Position numbers and translations under genes: made by a program. A stretch of 64,000 nt of DNA, taken from the NCBI GenBank assembly GCA_035516795.1, contig DATIZX010000011.1:1-64000 (forward strand). Direction: 5' to 3'. Origin of the DNA: DATJBF01 sp035516795 (lineage in GTDB: Bacteria; Verrucomicrobiota; Verrucomicrobiia; Palsa-1439). The first letter of the stretch is position 1. Every line of letters begins with the position of its first letter. Positions 35,347-44,182 of this stretch are shown here, in pieces. The notes beneath the pieces are model-generated. The model had not been told where the DNA came from and did no database searches. It worked only from the letters and a program-made list of their open reading frames with translations.

Positions 35347-35426
35347 GACGCTACCGGCTTGGGACAAAGCCTTGACAGAACCGGTTCTGGCCGTTATGAG
35401 AAGGTTCACTTCCCAAAGGAGTTCAC

Positions 35427-36413
35427 ATGCCTGACAAAGCACCATGGATCACGTTTCGGCCGGAGCTACGGGTGTTGGATTGCACCATCCGTGATGGGGG
35501 GCTGATCAACGACTCACAGTTCACCGACGACCAGCTCAAGGCCATCTATCACGCTGGTGTGGCGGCGGGCCTGGATTATATGGAAGTCGGATACAAGAAT
35601 TCACCCCAACAGTTTCCCGCGGACAAATACGGGCCGACCCGGCATTGCGAGGAAGAATACTTGCGGAAGATTGTGGGCGATCACAAAGCACAGGCACCGG
35701 CGTTGAAGCTGGTGGCCATGGCCGACGCTGGCGGCAAGAGCGATTGGCAACGGCAAATCATTCCCGCCAAGGAAAGCGTGCTGTCGATGATTCGCGTGGC
35801 CTGTTACGCCACGCAGATTTCCGAAGCGGTGGAGATGATTCATCACTGCCATGAACAGGGATACGAGACGACACTGAACCTGATGGCGGTATCTGTCTTG
35901 CAGGAGGCGGAAATCGATACCGTGCTTCAACTCGCCGCGCAAACTCCCGCTGCCGCCGTCGTGGTGGTGGACAGTTTCGGCAATCTCTACCGGGAACAGA
36001 TCGATCATCTTGTGCGCAAGTACGCCAAGGCCGTCGAGGGCACGAGCAAGGACGTTGGCATTCACGCGCACAACAACCTGCAACTGGCATTCGCCAACAC
36101 GATTGAGGCCATCATCCTCGGCTGCAATCGCGTCGATGCAACCTTGATGGGACTCGGACGCGGCGCCGGGAATTGTCCGATGGAACTGCTATTGGGATTC
36201 CTGAGAAATCCCAAGTTCAAACTGCGTCCGATATTGGAAGTCATCCAGAACACAATCCTGCCGATGAAGAAGCAGTTTGACTGGGGTCCCTCGATTCCCT
36301 ACAACCTCACCGGCCAGATGAACATGCATCCGCGCACCGCCATGAGCTTCCGCGCGGGACCGACGCCCGACGATTACATTGCGTTTTACGATCGCGTCAT
36401 GGCCGACGTGTGA
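35427..36413 (+). CDS. HMGL-like aldolase/acyltransferase-family protein
   Basis: 328 residues, a TIM-barrel of the HMG-CoA lyase/4-hydroxy-2-oxovalerate aldolase superfamily. LRVLDCTIRDGGLINDSQF has the Arg-Asp metal-site pair, VVVVDSFGNLYREQ the conserved Asp-Ser-x-Gly, and VGIHAHNNLQLAFANTIEAI the His-x-His-Asn metal ligands, followed by DATLMGLGRGAGNCPMELLL. These match DmpG-like aldolases, but no partner acylating dehydrogenase gene is adjacent. AAAGGAG precedes the ATG. Family is firm, substrate unknown. Confidence 0.85.
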   Translation: MPDKAPWITFRPELRVLDCTIRDGGLINDSQFTDDQLKAIYHAGVAAGLDYMEVGYKNSPQQFPADKYGPTRHCEEEYLRKIVGDHKAQAPALKLVAMADAGGKSDWQRQIIPAKESVLSMIRVACYATQISEAVEMIHHCHEQGYETTLNLMAVSVLQEAEIDTVLQLAAQTPAAAVVVVDSFGNLYREQIDHLVRKYAKAVEGTSKDVGIHAHNNLQLAFANTIEAIILGCNRVDATLMGLGRGAGNCPMELLLGFLRNPKFKLRPILEVIQNTILPMKKQFDWGPSIPYNLTGQMNMHPRTAMSFRAGPTPDDYIAFYDRVMADV

Positions 36414-36585
36414 CCTTGGTCTGCTGGCACCGTTCGGCAAAAAGCTCCTTCAGTTCTCGCATTCATGCGGAATCGTGCGAAATACACCACGTGACATCCG
36501 CATTTCCTGTGAAAAAATGGCGCATTCTTGAGATTTTTCACGGTCGGGCACAGGCATCGGAATAGATGCTGCTAAATCTGCCCGC

Positions 36586-37002
36586 ATGGTGAAAGGTCGC
36601 AGTTCTATTGAGTCATGTGAAACGGTCGAATGCCCGCAACGCGGGTGCAAGGGCTTTACCCTGGTCGAAATCATGATCGTGGTCGCCATTATTGGGCTCT
36701 TGGTGGCGTTGGCGCTTCCGAGCCTTTCGATGGCGCGGAAACAATCGCAGGCACGGCGCATCATGAACGATGCTCGTCAAATGAATACCGCCATCTCGGA
36801 GTGGGCTCTGGAGAAGAATAAGAGCGACGGAGATTCCATCAATAAGAAACAGGCCGCCACGTACCTCAAGGGCAGTTGGGAAAACCAGGATGTCCTGGGA
36901 AACAACTACAAGTTTGGCCAGGTCGGCACCAACCAGATCACTGTTTCCAAGAAGACAAAAAAGGCCCTGGCCAGCGCTGGAATTGATTGGGGCCCATTCT
37001 AA
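36586..37002 (+). CDS. Type II/IV pseudopilin-like protein
   Basis: 138 residues with a class III (prepilin) signal: GCKGFTLVEIMIVVAIIGLL, Glu at position 5 of the mature N-terminus, cleaved between Gly and Phe. The globular part is short (about 95 residues) and helix-rich (RKQSQARRIMNDARQMNTAI). Proteins like this are numerous in Verrucomicrobiota and many are not linked to a secretion operon; no gsp or pil machinery gene is next to it. A small inverted repeat (GTGAAAAA ... TTTTTCAC) lies at 36509-36541. Confidence 0.8.
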   Translation: MVKGRSSIESCETVECPQRGCKGFTLVEIMIVVAIIGLLVALALPSLSMARKQSQARRIMNDARQMNTAISEWALEKNKSDGDSINKKQAATYLKGSWENQDVLGNNYKFGQVGTNQITVSKKTKKALASAGIDWGPF

Positions 37003-37017
37003 CTCTTCGACGCTGGC

Positions 37018-37557
37018 TCAGGTTTTCCAATGTTTCAATAGCGGTCCGTCGACGCCGTAGATCGGATCGGCTTCGGGCAACAGAACGCGCGCAATCCGGT
37101 GATCCGCCTCGGGACGTTCGCCCGGTTTCCCGTAGCACATGTCCCAGTCCTGACCACGGGGATATCCGCCGACAATCTGGAAATCGTCGCTGGCGCCAAG
37201 GTTCTTGTGTCCGGTGCCAGCCGGTATCAGTACCACGTCTCCCTTCTGGAGCTCCTCGACGACTCCGGGTTCGCCGCCAAACTGCGCCTTTGCTGATCCG
37301 CGACAACACACCAATACTTCATGCGCGGTGCTGTGATAGTGATGGAAAGGATAAACGCCATTTCTCCATGCGCCACCCCACCGATTCGCCGCAAGTAACT
37401 GTTCGATAGCGCTGGCCGGATTGTCTGCCGGGAGAACCAGAGCGTAGCGATAAATCAAGAGCGGACATTTCGCGTTATTCGGAATCGAACCCGTATCCGG
37501 CAACGCATGAACGATCGGCGTGCAGCTCTTGGCCCGGGCAGATTCCTTTGTATTCAT
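37018..37557 (-). CDS. Cupin-domain protein (YjlB-like)
   Basis: 179 residues with a single conserved cupin core: YPFHHYHSTAHEVLVCCRGS, KAQFGGEPGVVEELQKGDVV, LIPAGTGHKNLG, carrying the His-x-His, Glu and His metal ligands. C-terminal RGQDWDMCYGKPGERPEADH resembles the YjlB group. Function beyond a metal-binding cupin is unknown. It is convergent with the pseudopilin gene, 15 bases apart. Confidence 0.8.
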   Translation of the reverse strand: MNTKESARAKSCTPIVHALPDTGSIPNNAKCPLLIYRYALVLPADNPASAIEQLLAANRWGGAWRNGVYPFHHYHSTAHEVLVCCRGSAKAQFGGEPGVVEELQKGDVVLIPAGTGHKNLGASDDFQIVGGYPRGQDWDMCYGKPGERPEADHRIARVLLPEADPIYGVDGPLLKHWKT

Positions 37558-37683
37558 GCGCCAACTTAATCCGACTGCGTCAAGATGTCATTGGGTGCGG
37601 GGGTGCGTGAAGATTTGGTTGGAAAATTGAACGTCCAGTGCTAACTTGGCGTCGAAGCTGGCAAATCAACAACAGGAGAGTTT

Positions 37684-38055
37684 ATGAAGAGATTGTGGTC
37701 ATTGGCAGTGGTCGCAGCGGTGGCTCTCGGCGCCGCCTCGGTGTACGCCGACGGGGGATGTTGCGCGGGCATGTCGAAGAGCAGCAAAATGGGCGCTGCC
37801 TGCACCGACATGTACAATAAGTTGAACCTGACGGATGCGCAGAAGGCGAAGATTGCAGATTTGAAGGACCGGACAACACGCGCAACCTCCACGTCCGAGG
37901 CCCGCGCGATGATGAGCAAGGGCCTGCAGGAAATTCTCACCCCGGATCAGTTTGCGAAATGGCAGAGCGGCTGCGAAAAGGCAAGCAAGAGCAGCACCAG
38001 CGGCGAATGCCCGTTCATGAAGTCGATGAAGAAGTCGGCGGATAAGACGAGCTAA
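37684..38055 (+). CDS. Small periplasmic Spy/CpxP-like protein
   Basis: 123 residues with a signal peptide ending near ASVYADG. The mature part has CCAGMSKS, then a helical stretch KLNLTDAQKAKIADLKDRTT with the LTxxQ-type pattern of Spy/CpxP proteins, and ILTPDQFAKWQSGCEK, followed by a Cys-containing tail. Spy-like proteins bind metals or act as ATP-independent chaperones; the several Cys/Met residues favour a metal-linked role (inference). AGGAG sits 7 bases before the ATG, and a strong terminator follows. Confidence 0.65.
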   Translation: MKRLWSLAVVAAVALGAASVYADGGCCAGMSKSSKMGAACTDMYNKLNLTDAQKAKIADLKDRTTRATSTSEARAMMSKGLQEILTPDQFAKWQSGCEKASKSSTSGECPFMKSMKKSADKTS

Positions 38056-38079
38056 GATACGTCGCAACGAATTCGAGAA

Positions 38080-38108
38080 CCCCGACACCGTGGTGTCGGG
38101 GTTTTCTT
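38080..38108 (+). terminator. Rho-independent terminator
   Basis: CCCCGACACC (38080-38089) pairs with GGTGTCGGGG (38092-38101), then TTTTCTTTT. It ends the transcript of the 37684-38055 gene. Confidence 0.85.
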
Positions 38109-38194
38109 TTGGGAAATCCATCCTGCAGAATGCGAAGTGGACCACCGCCAGGGATTCCTCGACAAGCTCGGAATGACCGGGTACAAAGAGTGTC

Positions 38195-38632
38195 ATGGCG
38201 GATGAGAAACCGATTGTTGGGCGCACCAAGCACGGCGAATTGACGCTCGACCAACTCGCCGAGTTGCAGCCCGGTTTGGGCACACTGATGCGGGATGTCA
38301 GCGACCGCTATTGGATTGCCTACTACGCTGCGCGGGGCGGGAATTGGGAATTGGCGGCCTATCAACTCCGGGGTTTGCGGAGCCTCTTCAAAAAGGGGAA
38401 CATGACACGGCCCAAATACAAAGGCATGATCGAGAATTACGCGGAAAAGATTCTCGACCCGCTCGATCAACATGTCGCTGCCAGGAATTTTGCCGAATTC
38501 GAAAAGACCTACCGCACCGGCATCGAACTTGCCAACACGATGCATGCAGCGACTGACCACGCCGAGATCGTTTGGAAGTTGCCGGATAATCCGCCGCCGC
38601 ATCTCCACCTCGGTCCGGAAAGTTCCACCTAA
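38195..38632 (+). CDS. Hypothetical helical protein
   Basis: 145 residues, no signal peptide or membrane span. Largely helical: LTLDQLAELQPGLGTLMRD, YWIAYYAARGGNWELAAYQL, EKTYRTGIELANTMHAAT, ending with a Pro/His segment PDNPPPHLHLGPES. The pattern of paired helices with conserved aromatic and His residues recalls small haem- or metal-binding four-helix bundles, but there is no CxxCH motif. I do not recognise a family. Confidence 0.55.
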   Translation: MADEKPIVGRTKHGELTLDQLAELQPGLGTLMRDVSDRYWIAYYAARGGNWELAAYQLRGLRSLFKKGNMTRPKYKGMIENYAEKILDPLDQHVAARNFAEFEKTYRTGIELANTMHAATDHAEIVWKLPDNPPPHLHLGPESST

Positions 38633-38676
38633 TTCTGGCATACCGATAGCCACCACCGAGGCAACGCCAGAAACGA

Positions 38677-38716
38677 AAACGCCCCGACGTCACGCCATTT
38701 CGTCGGGGCGTTTCCT
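38677..38716. terminator. Bidirectional rho-independent terminator
   Basis: AAACGCCCCGACG (38677-38689) pairs with CGTCGGGGCGTTT (38701-38713). A-rich on the left and T-rich on the right, it serves the plus-strand gene ending at 38632 and the minus-strand receiver gene ending at 38745. Confidence 0.85.
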
Positions 38717-38744
38717 TGATCCCGCGGATCGGGGTCAACCGCCT

Positions 38745-39113
38745 CTATGCCAGCGCGCCCTCCACCGCTTTCAGCAGTTCTTTCCGGTCCACCGGCATCG
38801 GAAAATAATCAACGGCGCCTTCGCTCAAAGCTCGGGCGTACCCGTTCCAATCGCCGTCGCGCGTGACGACGACAATCGGTAGATCTTTGCGACGCGCCCG
38901 GGCTTCACGCAACAAGTTGAGCCCGCTGCCGCCGCTCATGGCTTCCTGGATAATGACCAGTTCGTATTGTTTGGCCCAATCTTCCACGGTACTCAGTGCG
39001 CGGGCGGGATCGCTGATGGTGGAAACGGAGTAGCCGTTCGACTGCAAGGTCTCGTGGAGCGTCTGCTGGTTCTGTGGACAATCTTCAATCAAAAGAACGG
39101 CGCGTTTATTCAC
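38745..39113 (-). CDS. Pseudo-receiver (CheY-like) domain protein
   Basis: 122 residues, a single receiver fold. The N-terminal acidic pair is present (AVLLIEDCPQ, Glu10-Asp11), as is Thr84 in VVVTRDGDWN, but the strand that should carry the phospho-acceptor reads LVIIQEAMSGGSG, placing Gln56 where Asp is expected, and the usual Lys of the KP motif is Met106 (YFPMPVDR). It should therefore not be phosphorylated in the standard way. It lies 163 bases after pafA on the same strand, so it may belong to the proteasome transcript or act alone; the terminator at 38677-38716 closes the unit. Confidence 0.85.
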   Translation of the reverse strand: MNKRAVLLIEDCPQNQQTLHETLQSNGYSVSTISDPARALSTVEDWAKQYELVIIQEAMSGGSGLNLLREARARRKDLPIVVVTRDGDWNGYARALSEGAVDYFPMPVDRKELLKAVEGALA

Positions 39114-39276
39114 GATTCGCCTCCTTCCTCGTTATCGCCTGACGCCAGTTTAGACCCGGCGCCGACGAAGTCAATCTTGTGATTGGAAATTTTTTGCGAG
39201 TGGACAAAGGAACGAAATCGCAACCTTTCCGAAGGAAGGCGAGATGCTGCGGGACGGCGACCGGTTTCGTTCCCGC

Positions 39277-40698
39277 CTAGACGCCCGACGAATCGTCGTG
39301 GTCATGAGACAACAACTGGGCGATTTCGTTGCGATACGTGTGAAATGGATTCTGCATGTTGAGCGGATCTTTGCTTTCGATGGCGATGGAATCCCAGTTG
39401 ATGATGTAGTTGCCGGGCTGATCGCGCAGGTGGCGGACCGCAATGCCGCGGGCTTGGGCGCGTGTATTGTTCGGGGGGTTGTGCACGCAATAGGCGATCC
39501 TCTCCGGTGTGACCGCGTGTTGCAACCGGCCCTGTTCGGCCAGCGCAAAGTAGAGGCCCCGCTTTGGGTCGATGTTGTGATATTCGAGGTCGAGCGACTG
39601 CAGCCAGGGATCGTCCCAGCTCAGATGTTCCTGTTCGACGAACATCTCGAGCATCCATTTCTTGGCAATCCAGTCGACTTTCCCGACTTGCGACATCGGG
39701 TCCCGCTCGAGACCCTCCAATACGGATTCCCACTCCCGGATGATCCAATCGTTCTCCGGGTCGATCCCGGCCAGATAATGTTTGGCAAGGCCAAGGAAAG
39801 AATGCTGGATTTCCAGCGCCGTGCGGGTTTGCCCGTTCTCCAAGCGGACGATCCACCGGTAATGCGGGTCGCGCGAAATGTCGCGGGTGCCTTGCACGGC
39901 ATCCATCAGGCCGACGCGTTTGGGGATGATACCTTCTTCCAAAAGATCGAGTACCAGCGAGGTGGTGCCGACTTTCAGCGCTGTGGCGTACTGGCTCATG
40001 TTCGAGTCGCCAATCAACAGATGCAATCGGCGATACTTGCGATAATCGGCCAGCGGCTCGTCGCGGGCATTGATGATGGCGCGATTGAACTGCACCCACT
40101 GGTAAATGTCATTCACAATGTGGTCGGCCCGTTGCGAAATCTGGAAATGCACCGGCTGCTCGTGCCGCCCCGGATCGAATTCAAAAGCGAGTGGATTGGC
40201 CTGGCCGACCCGTCCTGCGCCTGTGAAAATCTGGCGCGTGGCAAGGAACGACAATAGTGCCGACAAAACCTGCGGCGTGAACTGCGCGCCACGTTTCATC
40301 AGGTAGTTTTCATGGCAACCGAACGTCGCCCCGGTGTGATGGTCAATATTGTTCTTCAGGAACGAAACCCGCTCGGCGATGCCCATGTTTTCGAGCGCCG
40401 ACTGCAGCAACTGGTCGCCGGCATGATCGAATGCCACGATATCCCGCAAGCTGATGCACTCAGGCGTCGAATACTCGATGTGGCCCATATCGAGATAGAG
40501 GCGGCCACCGTTCAATAAAAAGCCACCGTTGCCGGGCGGTTCCTCGTAGTCCCGATAGTGCAGATCGATGGCGCCCATTCGCGCCACCTTGAAGAGATGA
40601 TTCTTGACCCGGATCGGAATTGCGTCCGGCCCGCCTTGCCGGTCATCACTGCTGACCAAACACCCATATTCCGTCTCCAATCCAACGACGCGGTTCAT
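39277..40698 (-). CDS. pafA: Pup/UBact ligase PafA
   Basis: 473 residues, glutamine-synthetase-like carboxylate-amine ligase. It phosphorylates the C-terminal Glu of the Pup-type tag and joins it to a target Lys. Visible: GLETEYG (residues 6-12), GGRLYLDMGHIEYSTPEC with the catalytic-base Asp70, GATFGCHENYLMKRG, RDEPLADYRKYRRLHLLIGD and the C-terminal LQSLDLEYHNIDP. It lacks the roughly 45-residue loop present in the Dop paralogue at 42631-44157, which identifies it as the ligase. The ATG overlaps the prcA stop in ATGA. Confidence 0.92.
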   Translation of the reverse strand: MNRVVGLETEYGCLVSSDDRQGGPDAIPIRVKNHLFKVARMGAIDLHYRDYEEPPGNGGFLLNGGRLYLDMGHIEYSTPECISLRDIVAFDHAGDQLLQSALENMGIAERVSFLKNNIDHHTGATFGCHENYLMKRGAQFTPQVLSALLSFLATRQIFTGAGRVGQANPLAFEFDPGRHEQPVHFQISQRADHIVNDIYQWVQFNRAIINARDEPLADYRKYRRLHLLIGDSNMSQYATALKVGTTSLVLDLLEEGIIPKRVGLMDAVQGTRDISRDPHYRWIVRLENGQTRTALEIQHSFLGLAKHYLAGIDPENDWIIREWESVLEGLERDPMSQVGKVDWIAKKWMLEMFVEQEHLSWDDPWLQSLDLEYHNIDPKRGLYFALAEQGRLQHAVTPERIAYCVHNPPNNTRAQARGIAVRHLRDQPGNYIINWDSIAIESKDPLNMQNPFHTYRNEIAQLLSHDHDDSSGV

Positions 40699-41483
40699 AA
40701 ATCCCTGATCGCAGCGCGCACTTCCTTTTCGTCAAGGAGACGGAAACGGCTCGTCGAAGGACCGTTGCGGAGCAATACGGCAGCTTCGACGTGCCCGGTC
40801 TTCAGATTTTCCTTCAGGATTTTTTCCGGATCCAGATCGCGTTTCTCGGTTTCTTCGCCTTCTTCGGTTTCGCCTGTCTGGGCGGTGTCCATGCCCACGG
40901 CCCAGGCCCTGGCCGCGAGCTTCATAGCGTCCTCGAGCGAACGTCGGGAATTGCGGTCGTGTTCGCCCAAGTAATTGATCATCGCCGCTTCGGCATCGCT
41001 CGTGCCGGCGATCACGTCGAAGGGTTCCTTCGTCTCGGTATGGCTGCGCGCCAGCGAACCGTCGTAATCCAACTTCACGATGTAATCCTGCTCCGGGTCC
41101 TCGCCGATTTCCGCCAAGAGCATTTTCAGGATATAGGGCGCGCTGAACACTTGCTCGAAGGCCGTTTTCAGGGCCGGACTCATCCCGAAGTGGACCAGGC
41201 GCCGCAACGATACATCGGCCACGGCGCGGTTGAATCCCTCGATGTGGGCCAGGTCGATTGCCACCAGCCGCATCCGTTCGATGTCGGCAGGGTGACCCAG
41301 CGCGGAGAAGGCAACACGATCATAAATCTCGAAAATTTTCCGCGTCTCGCGACTGACCGTCAGCAACAAGAGCCCTTCGGTGTAATTCAACATAACCACC
41401 GGACTGCCCAGGCGCAATTGATCCTCGATGTACTCGCGCCGATTCGCGATGGCTTCGACCCAACGATATGGTTCTTCGATCAT
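40695..41483 (-). CDS. prcA: Proteasome alpha subunit
   Basis: 262 residues. Forms the outer rings that gate the 20S chamber. PrcA-like features: EPYRWVEAIANRREYIEDQL at the start, GLLLLTVSRETRKIFEIYD, DRVAFSALGHPADIERMRLV, and YLGEHDRNSRRSLEDAMKLA. No catalytic Thr, as expected for alpha. The acidic C-terminal segment (TGETEEGEETEKRDLDPEKI) is followed by a last helix. Located between prcB and pafA; the pafA start overlaps its stop, a sign of coupled translation. Confidence 0.9.
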   Translation of the reverse strand: MIEEPYRWVEAIANRREYIEDQLRLGSPVVMLNYTEGLLLLTVSRETRKIFEIYDRVAFSALGHPADIERMRLVAIDLAHIEGFNRAVADVSLRRLVHFGMSPALKTAFEQVFSAPYILKMLLAEIGEDPEQDYIVKLDYDGSLARSHTETKEPFDVIAGTSDAEAAMINYLGEHDRNSRRSLEDAMKLAARAWAVGMDTAQTGETEEGEETEKRDLDPEKILKENLKTGHVEAAVLLRNGPSTSRFRLLDEKEVRAAIRDL

Positions 41484-41552
41484 ATTTCGTAGCGGCGGGC
41501 TACTTCCGCCGTGTTCGTCTGCCGGCGACGCTCACAAAACGTCGCTACGGTT

Positions 41553-42377
41553 TCATACTTCGCTGCGATAAATCCGGCCCAGTTCCGTCTCGGGAGTTTC
41601 GCGGATCCCTTCCTTGGTGATGACCCGGACGAGCGGGAAAATGTTCGACTTCGGATTATAACCGCTGGTGGCGGTATCGCTATCAGCCGCAGTGTCCAGC
41701 AGCCGCAAGGCGGTGGCCACCGCTTCGGATTCGTTATACTTCGCGAGGGGTTTGTCTCCCCAGGTGTTGAGGAAATGAAGCACGCTGCGGACGGCGATCG
41801 AACCCGAACCGCTTGCGGCGTAGTCCACGCCCTCGAACTGGGCGCCGAGCGCGTCGTAAAAATAAACCTTGCCACCGCCGTCCTTGCCATCCGCTTGTTC
41901 GTACGTCGCAAAAATCGGCACAACCATCCCGACGCCTCGCAAGGTGAGCGGCAGATTTTCCTTCAGCAACTTGGAAAGAGTGCGGACCTTGCCCGCCGTG
42001 CTCATCTCCTGTAATTGGCTGCGTTGGTAATACTTGAAACTGTGTTCGAGCACGCGAGCCATCTCGAATGCGACCGCCGGGACGCCGGCGATGGCCAGAA
42101 TTGAGCGGGCGTCGATGGTGATGAGCTTTTCGGCGCGCTCGTACATGACAAGGTTTCCGGCGGTGGCGCGTCGGTCGCCGGCAAGCAGAACGCCGTCTTT
42201 GTACTTGACCGCGAGAACGGTCGTGCCTTCCGTCGCAATGCCGCCCTTGCCCAGCTCCGCCTCGAATTTCGCTGCCACTTCGGCCAATCGCGGTGCAACT
42301 TCGTAGCCGTGGAGTTTCAGCACGCTGAGGAAATCGCCGTCATGCAGAAATTGCGGAATCGGTAGCGGGTGATCCAT
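41553..42377 (-). CDS. prcB: Proteasome beta (catalytic) subunit
   Basis: 274 residues as precursor; the ATG at 42377 follows the pup stop by 23 bases, and AGGAG lies about 20 bases before it. A 51-residue propeptide ends in EG just before Thr52 (TTVLAVKYKDGVLLAGDRRA), the predicted N-terminal nucleophile after autocleavage. Asp/Arg in GDRRAT and Lys in ERAEKLITID match the PrcB active site; GSGSIAVRSVLHF and ADSDTATSGYNP follow. The reading frame stays open upstream through the pup gene; that extension is ignored because it overlaps pup and lacks a start. Confidence 0.92.
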   Translation of the reverse strand: MDHPLPIPQFLHDGDFLSVLKLHGYEVAPRLAEVAAKFEAELGKGGIATEGTTVLAVKYKDGVLLAGDRRATAGNLVMYERAEKLITIDARSILAIAGVPAVAFEMARVLEHSFKYYQRSQLQEMSTAGKVRTLSKLLKENLPLTLRGVGMVVPIFATYEQADGKDGGGKVYFYDALGAQFEGVDYAASGSGSIAVRSVLHFLNTWGDKPLAKYNESEAVATALRLLDTAADSDTATSGYNPKSNIFPLVRVITKEGIRETPETELGRIYRSEV

Positions 42378-42400
42378 AAAGTCGCGATCGAAAATCGCTC

Positions 42401-42616
42401 CTACTGTCCCGTGCGTTGGCGATAGCGTCTGGCTTGATTCGGATCGACGCGGCGCATCTTCTTGAGCAGTTCCCTCGTGTCCGGTGCGTCCACGTCGGGC
42501 CGGCGCGGGCCGGAGCCGCCAGGACCATCTCCCGGATCGCCTTCCTTCCTTTCCCACGGGGCGGGTGAAGTGGGCCGATGAATCCTTTCGGGAAATTCTA
42601 CTGGGGAATCTGCCAT
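42401..42616 (-). CDS. pup: Prokaryotic ubiquitin-like protein (Pup/UBact)
   Basis: 71 residues: a Pro/Gly/charged disordered N-terminus followed by the conserved tail DTRELLKKMRRVDPNQARRY and RQRTGQ. The C-terminal Gly-Gln means it must be deamidated to Gly-Glu by Dop before PafA can attach it to lysines. The tail matches the UBact group found in Gram-negative phyla (DTxxLLxxMRRVDPxQ). It lies between dop and prcB, 15 bases after the dop stop; AAGGAG within the dop end may serve as its ribosome site. Too short for many gene callers but well supported. Confidence 0.92.
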   Translation of the reverse strand: MADSPVEFPERIHRPTSPAPWERKEGDPGDGPGGSGPRRPDVDAPDTRELLKKMRRVDPNQARRYRQRTGQ

Positions 42617-42630
42617 GGCGTCTGGTGTTT

Positions 42631-44157
42631 TTACTCCTTCAAATTGCGCAGTAATGTCTCCACATCCTGCGCGTTGTCAATGGCGGCATTATAACGTTGT
42701 ACGTCTTCTTCGTCAAAAACATTCAATAAGCGCACGACCGCCTCACGGTCGTTTTCGCCGAAAGCAATCTCGTCCCACTGCACGGAACTCATCTGCTTGG
42801 CGAATTTCTCAATGCAGCGTCCGCGGAAATAAGCCCGCGTGTCGCAAGGCGGCTGCCGGATCGCGCGGCGAACTTCATCGTCGGTCACGAATCGCTGCAA
42901 ATTCTTCTGACGCATCAATTCGGCATATAAACCTTCGTCACGGCGGACATTGTGGTATTCCAAATCCAGCGATTGCAGCCAGGGATTGTCCCACTCGACT
43001 GATTCCGCTTCGACAAATGCATCCAAGAGCCATTTCTTCGCGACCCAATCCAATCGGTCGCGACACAGCATCGGGTCGCGCTCCAGGTCGGAGAGCACCT
43101 GCTCCCACATCGCCAGCACCCAGTTCGTTTCCTCGTCCCGACCCCTTAAATGTTTGTGGGCGGCGGCCAGATACTCGCGTTGGATGTCGATGGCAGAGAT
43201 CGTGCGCCCCCCGGCCAACAGCGCCACGCTTTTCAGCCGGTGGTCGCGAGAAATGGTCCTGAGCGCGCTGATTGGATCCGCCAACTCGATTTGCATCGGA
43301 CAGAGTCGGCGTTCCAATAAATCGAGTACCAGGGAAGTCATCCCCACTTTCAGCGCCCCCGCCACCTCACTCATGTTGGCATCACCGATGATCACATGCA
43401 GCCGCCGGTACTTGTCGCTATCTGCATGTGGCTCGTCGCGGGTGTTGATGATCGGCCGGCGATTCATCGTGTCGATGGAAACGAGCACGCTGAAAAAATC
43501 CGCGCGCTGGCTGATTTGGTAAGTTCCGAAAGGGACGCGCTCGTCGGTTTCAATCCCCACCTTACCAGCCCCCGCAACGATTTGCCGGGTCACCAGAAAC
43601 GGGGTCAAGCCGCGAATGACGAAATCGAACGGGATGCCGCGCTCCATCAGGTAATTGTCATGACAGCCGTAGCTGTGGCCGACGAAATCCGTATTGTTCT
43701 TGTAAACCTTGACGATGCCGCCGTTGCTGTGCAGGTTTCGTCGGCGCACGCATTCTTCGATGATTCGCTCGCCGGCTTTGTCTTGGGCGATAATGTCCCG
43801 CAGCGTTTTGCATTCTGGGGTCGCGTACTCTGGATGGGCATGGTCGTTGTAGTACCGCGCGCCATTGGACAGCACGAGATCGCTTTTGATTTCCTGAAAG
43901 CTGAGCTTGCGGTTCTGGTCCTGAACGAAATACTTTGCTTCGTCGAAATCCTGCATCAATTCATCGACGCGAAACCCGCGCACGTCCTGGTGTGGATCTT
44001 CCAGATCGTAGTCCCATTTCATGGCCGCGTCTTGTGTCGGTGGCTCGACCTGGGTGTAGCTGCGCACCAACGCAATCGATTCCGCTACGACATCGACCGA
44101 TTCCGGTCCGTCGACGGTAATGCCGTATTCGGTTTCAATGCCCAAGGTGCGTTGCAT
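42631..44157 (-). CDS. dop: Pup/UBact deamidase-depupylase Dop
   Basis: 508 residues from the ATG at 44157 (MQRTLGIETEYGI, aligning with known Dop starts; a TTG at 44190 is less likely). Same fold as PafA but with the Dop-specific insertion at about residues 45-92 (MKWDYDLEDPHQDVRGFRVD and onward). LSNGARYYNDHAHPEYATPE carries the nucleophile-position Asp105. GHSYGCHDNYLMERG, RDEPHADSDKYRRLHVIIGD, LQSLDLEYHNV complete the match. It converts the tag Gln to Glu and removes tags from targets. SD region and start lie 25 bases after the ATPase stop. Confidence 0.92.
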   Translation of the reverse strand: MQRTLGIETEYGITVDGPESVDVVAESIALVRSYTQVEPPTQDAAMKWDYDLEDPHQDVRGFRVDELMQDFDEAKYFVQDQNRKLSFQEIKSDLVLSNGARYYNDHAHPEYATPECKTLRDIIAQDKAGERIIEECVRRRNLHSNGGIVKVYKNNTDFVGHSYGCHDNYLMERGIPFDFVIRGLTPFLVTRQIVAGAGKVGIETDERVPFGTYQISQRADFFSVLVSIDTMNRRPIINTRDEPHADSDKYRRLHVIIGDANMSEVAGALKVGMTSLVLDLLERRLCPMQIELADPISALRTISRDHRLKSVALLAGGRTISAIDIQREYLAAAHKHLRGRDEETNWVLAMWEQVLSDLERDPMLCRDRLDWVAKKWLLDAFVEAESVEWDNPWLQSLDLEYHNVRRDEGLYAELMRQKNLQRFVTDDEVRRAIRQPPCDTRAYFRGRCIEKFAKQMSSVQWDEIAFGENDREAVVRLLNVFDEEDVQRYNAAIDNAQDVETLLRNLKE

Positions 44158-44182
44158 GATCAAGCGCCATCGCAGCGGGCGG

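Noticed and set aside
42378..42557. In-frame upstream extension of prcB
   Set aside because: It overlaps the pup gene completely in another frame and the ATG at 42377 directly follows the pup stop.
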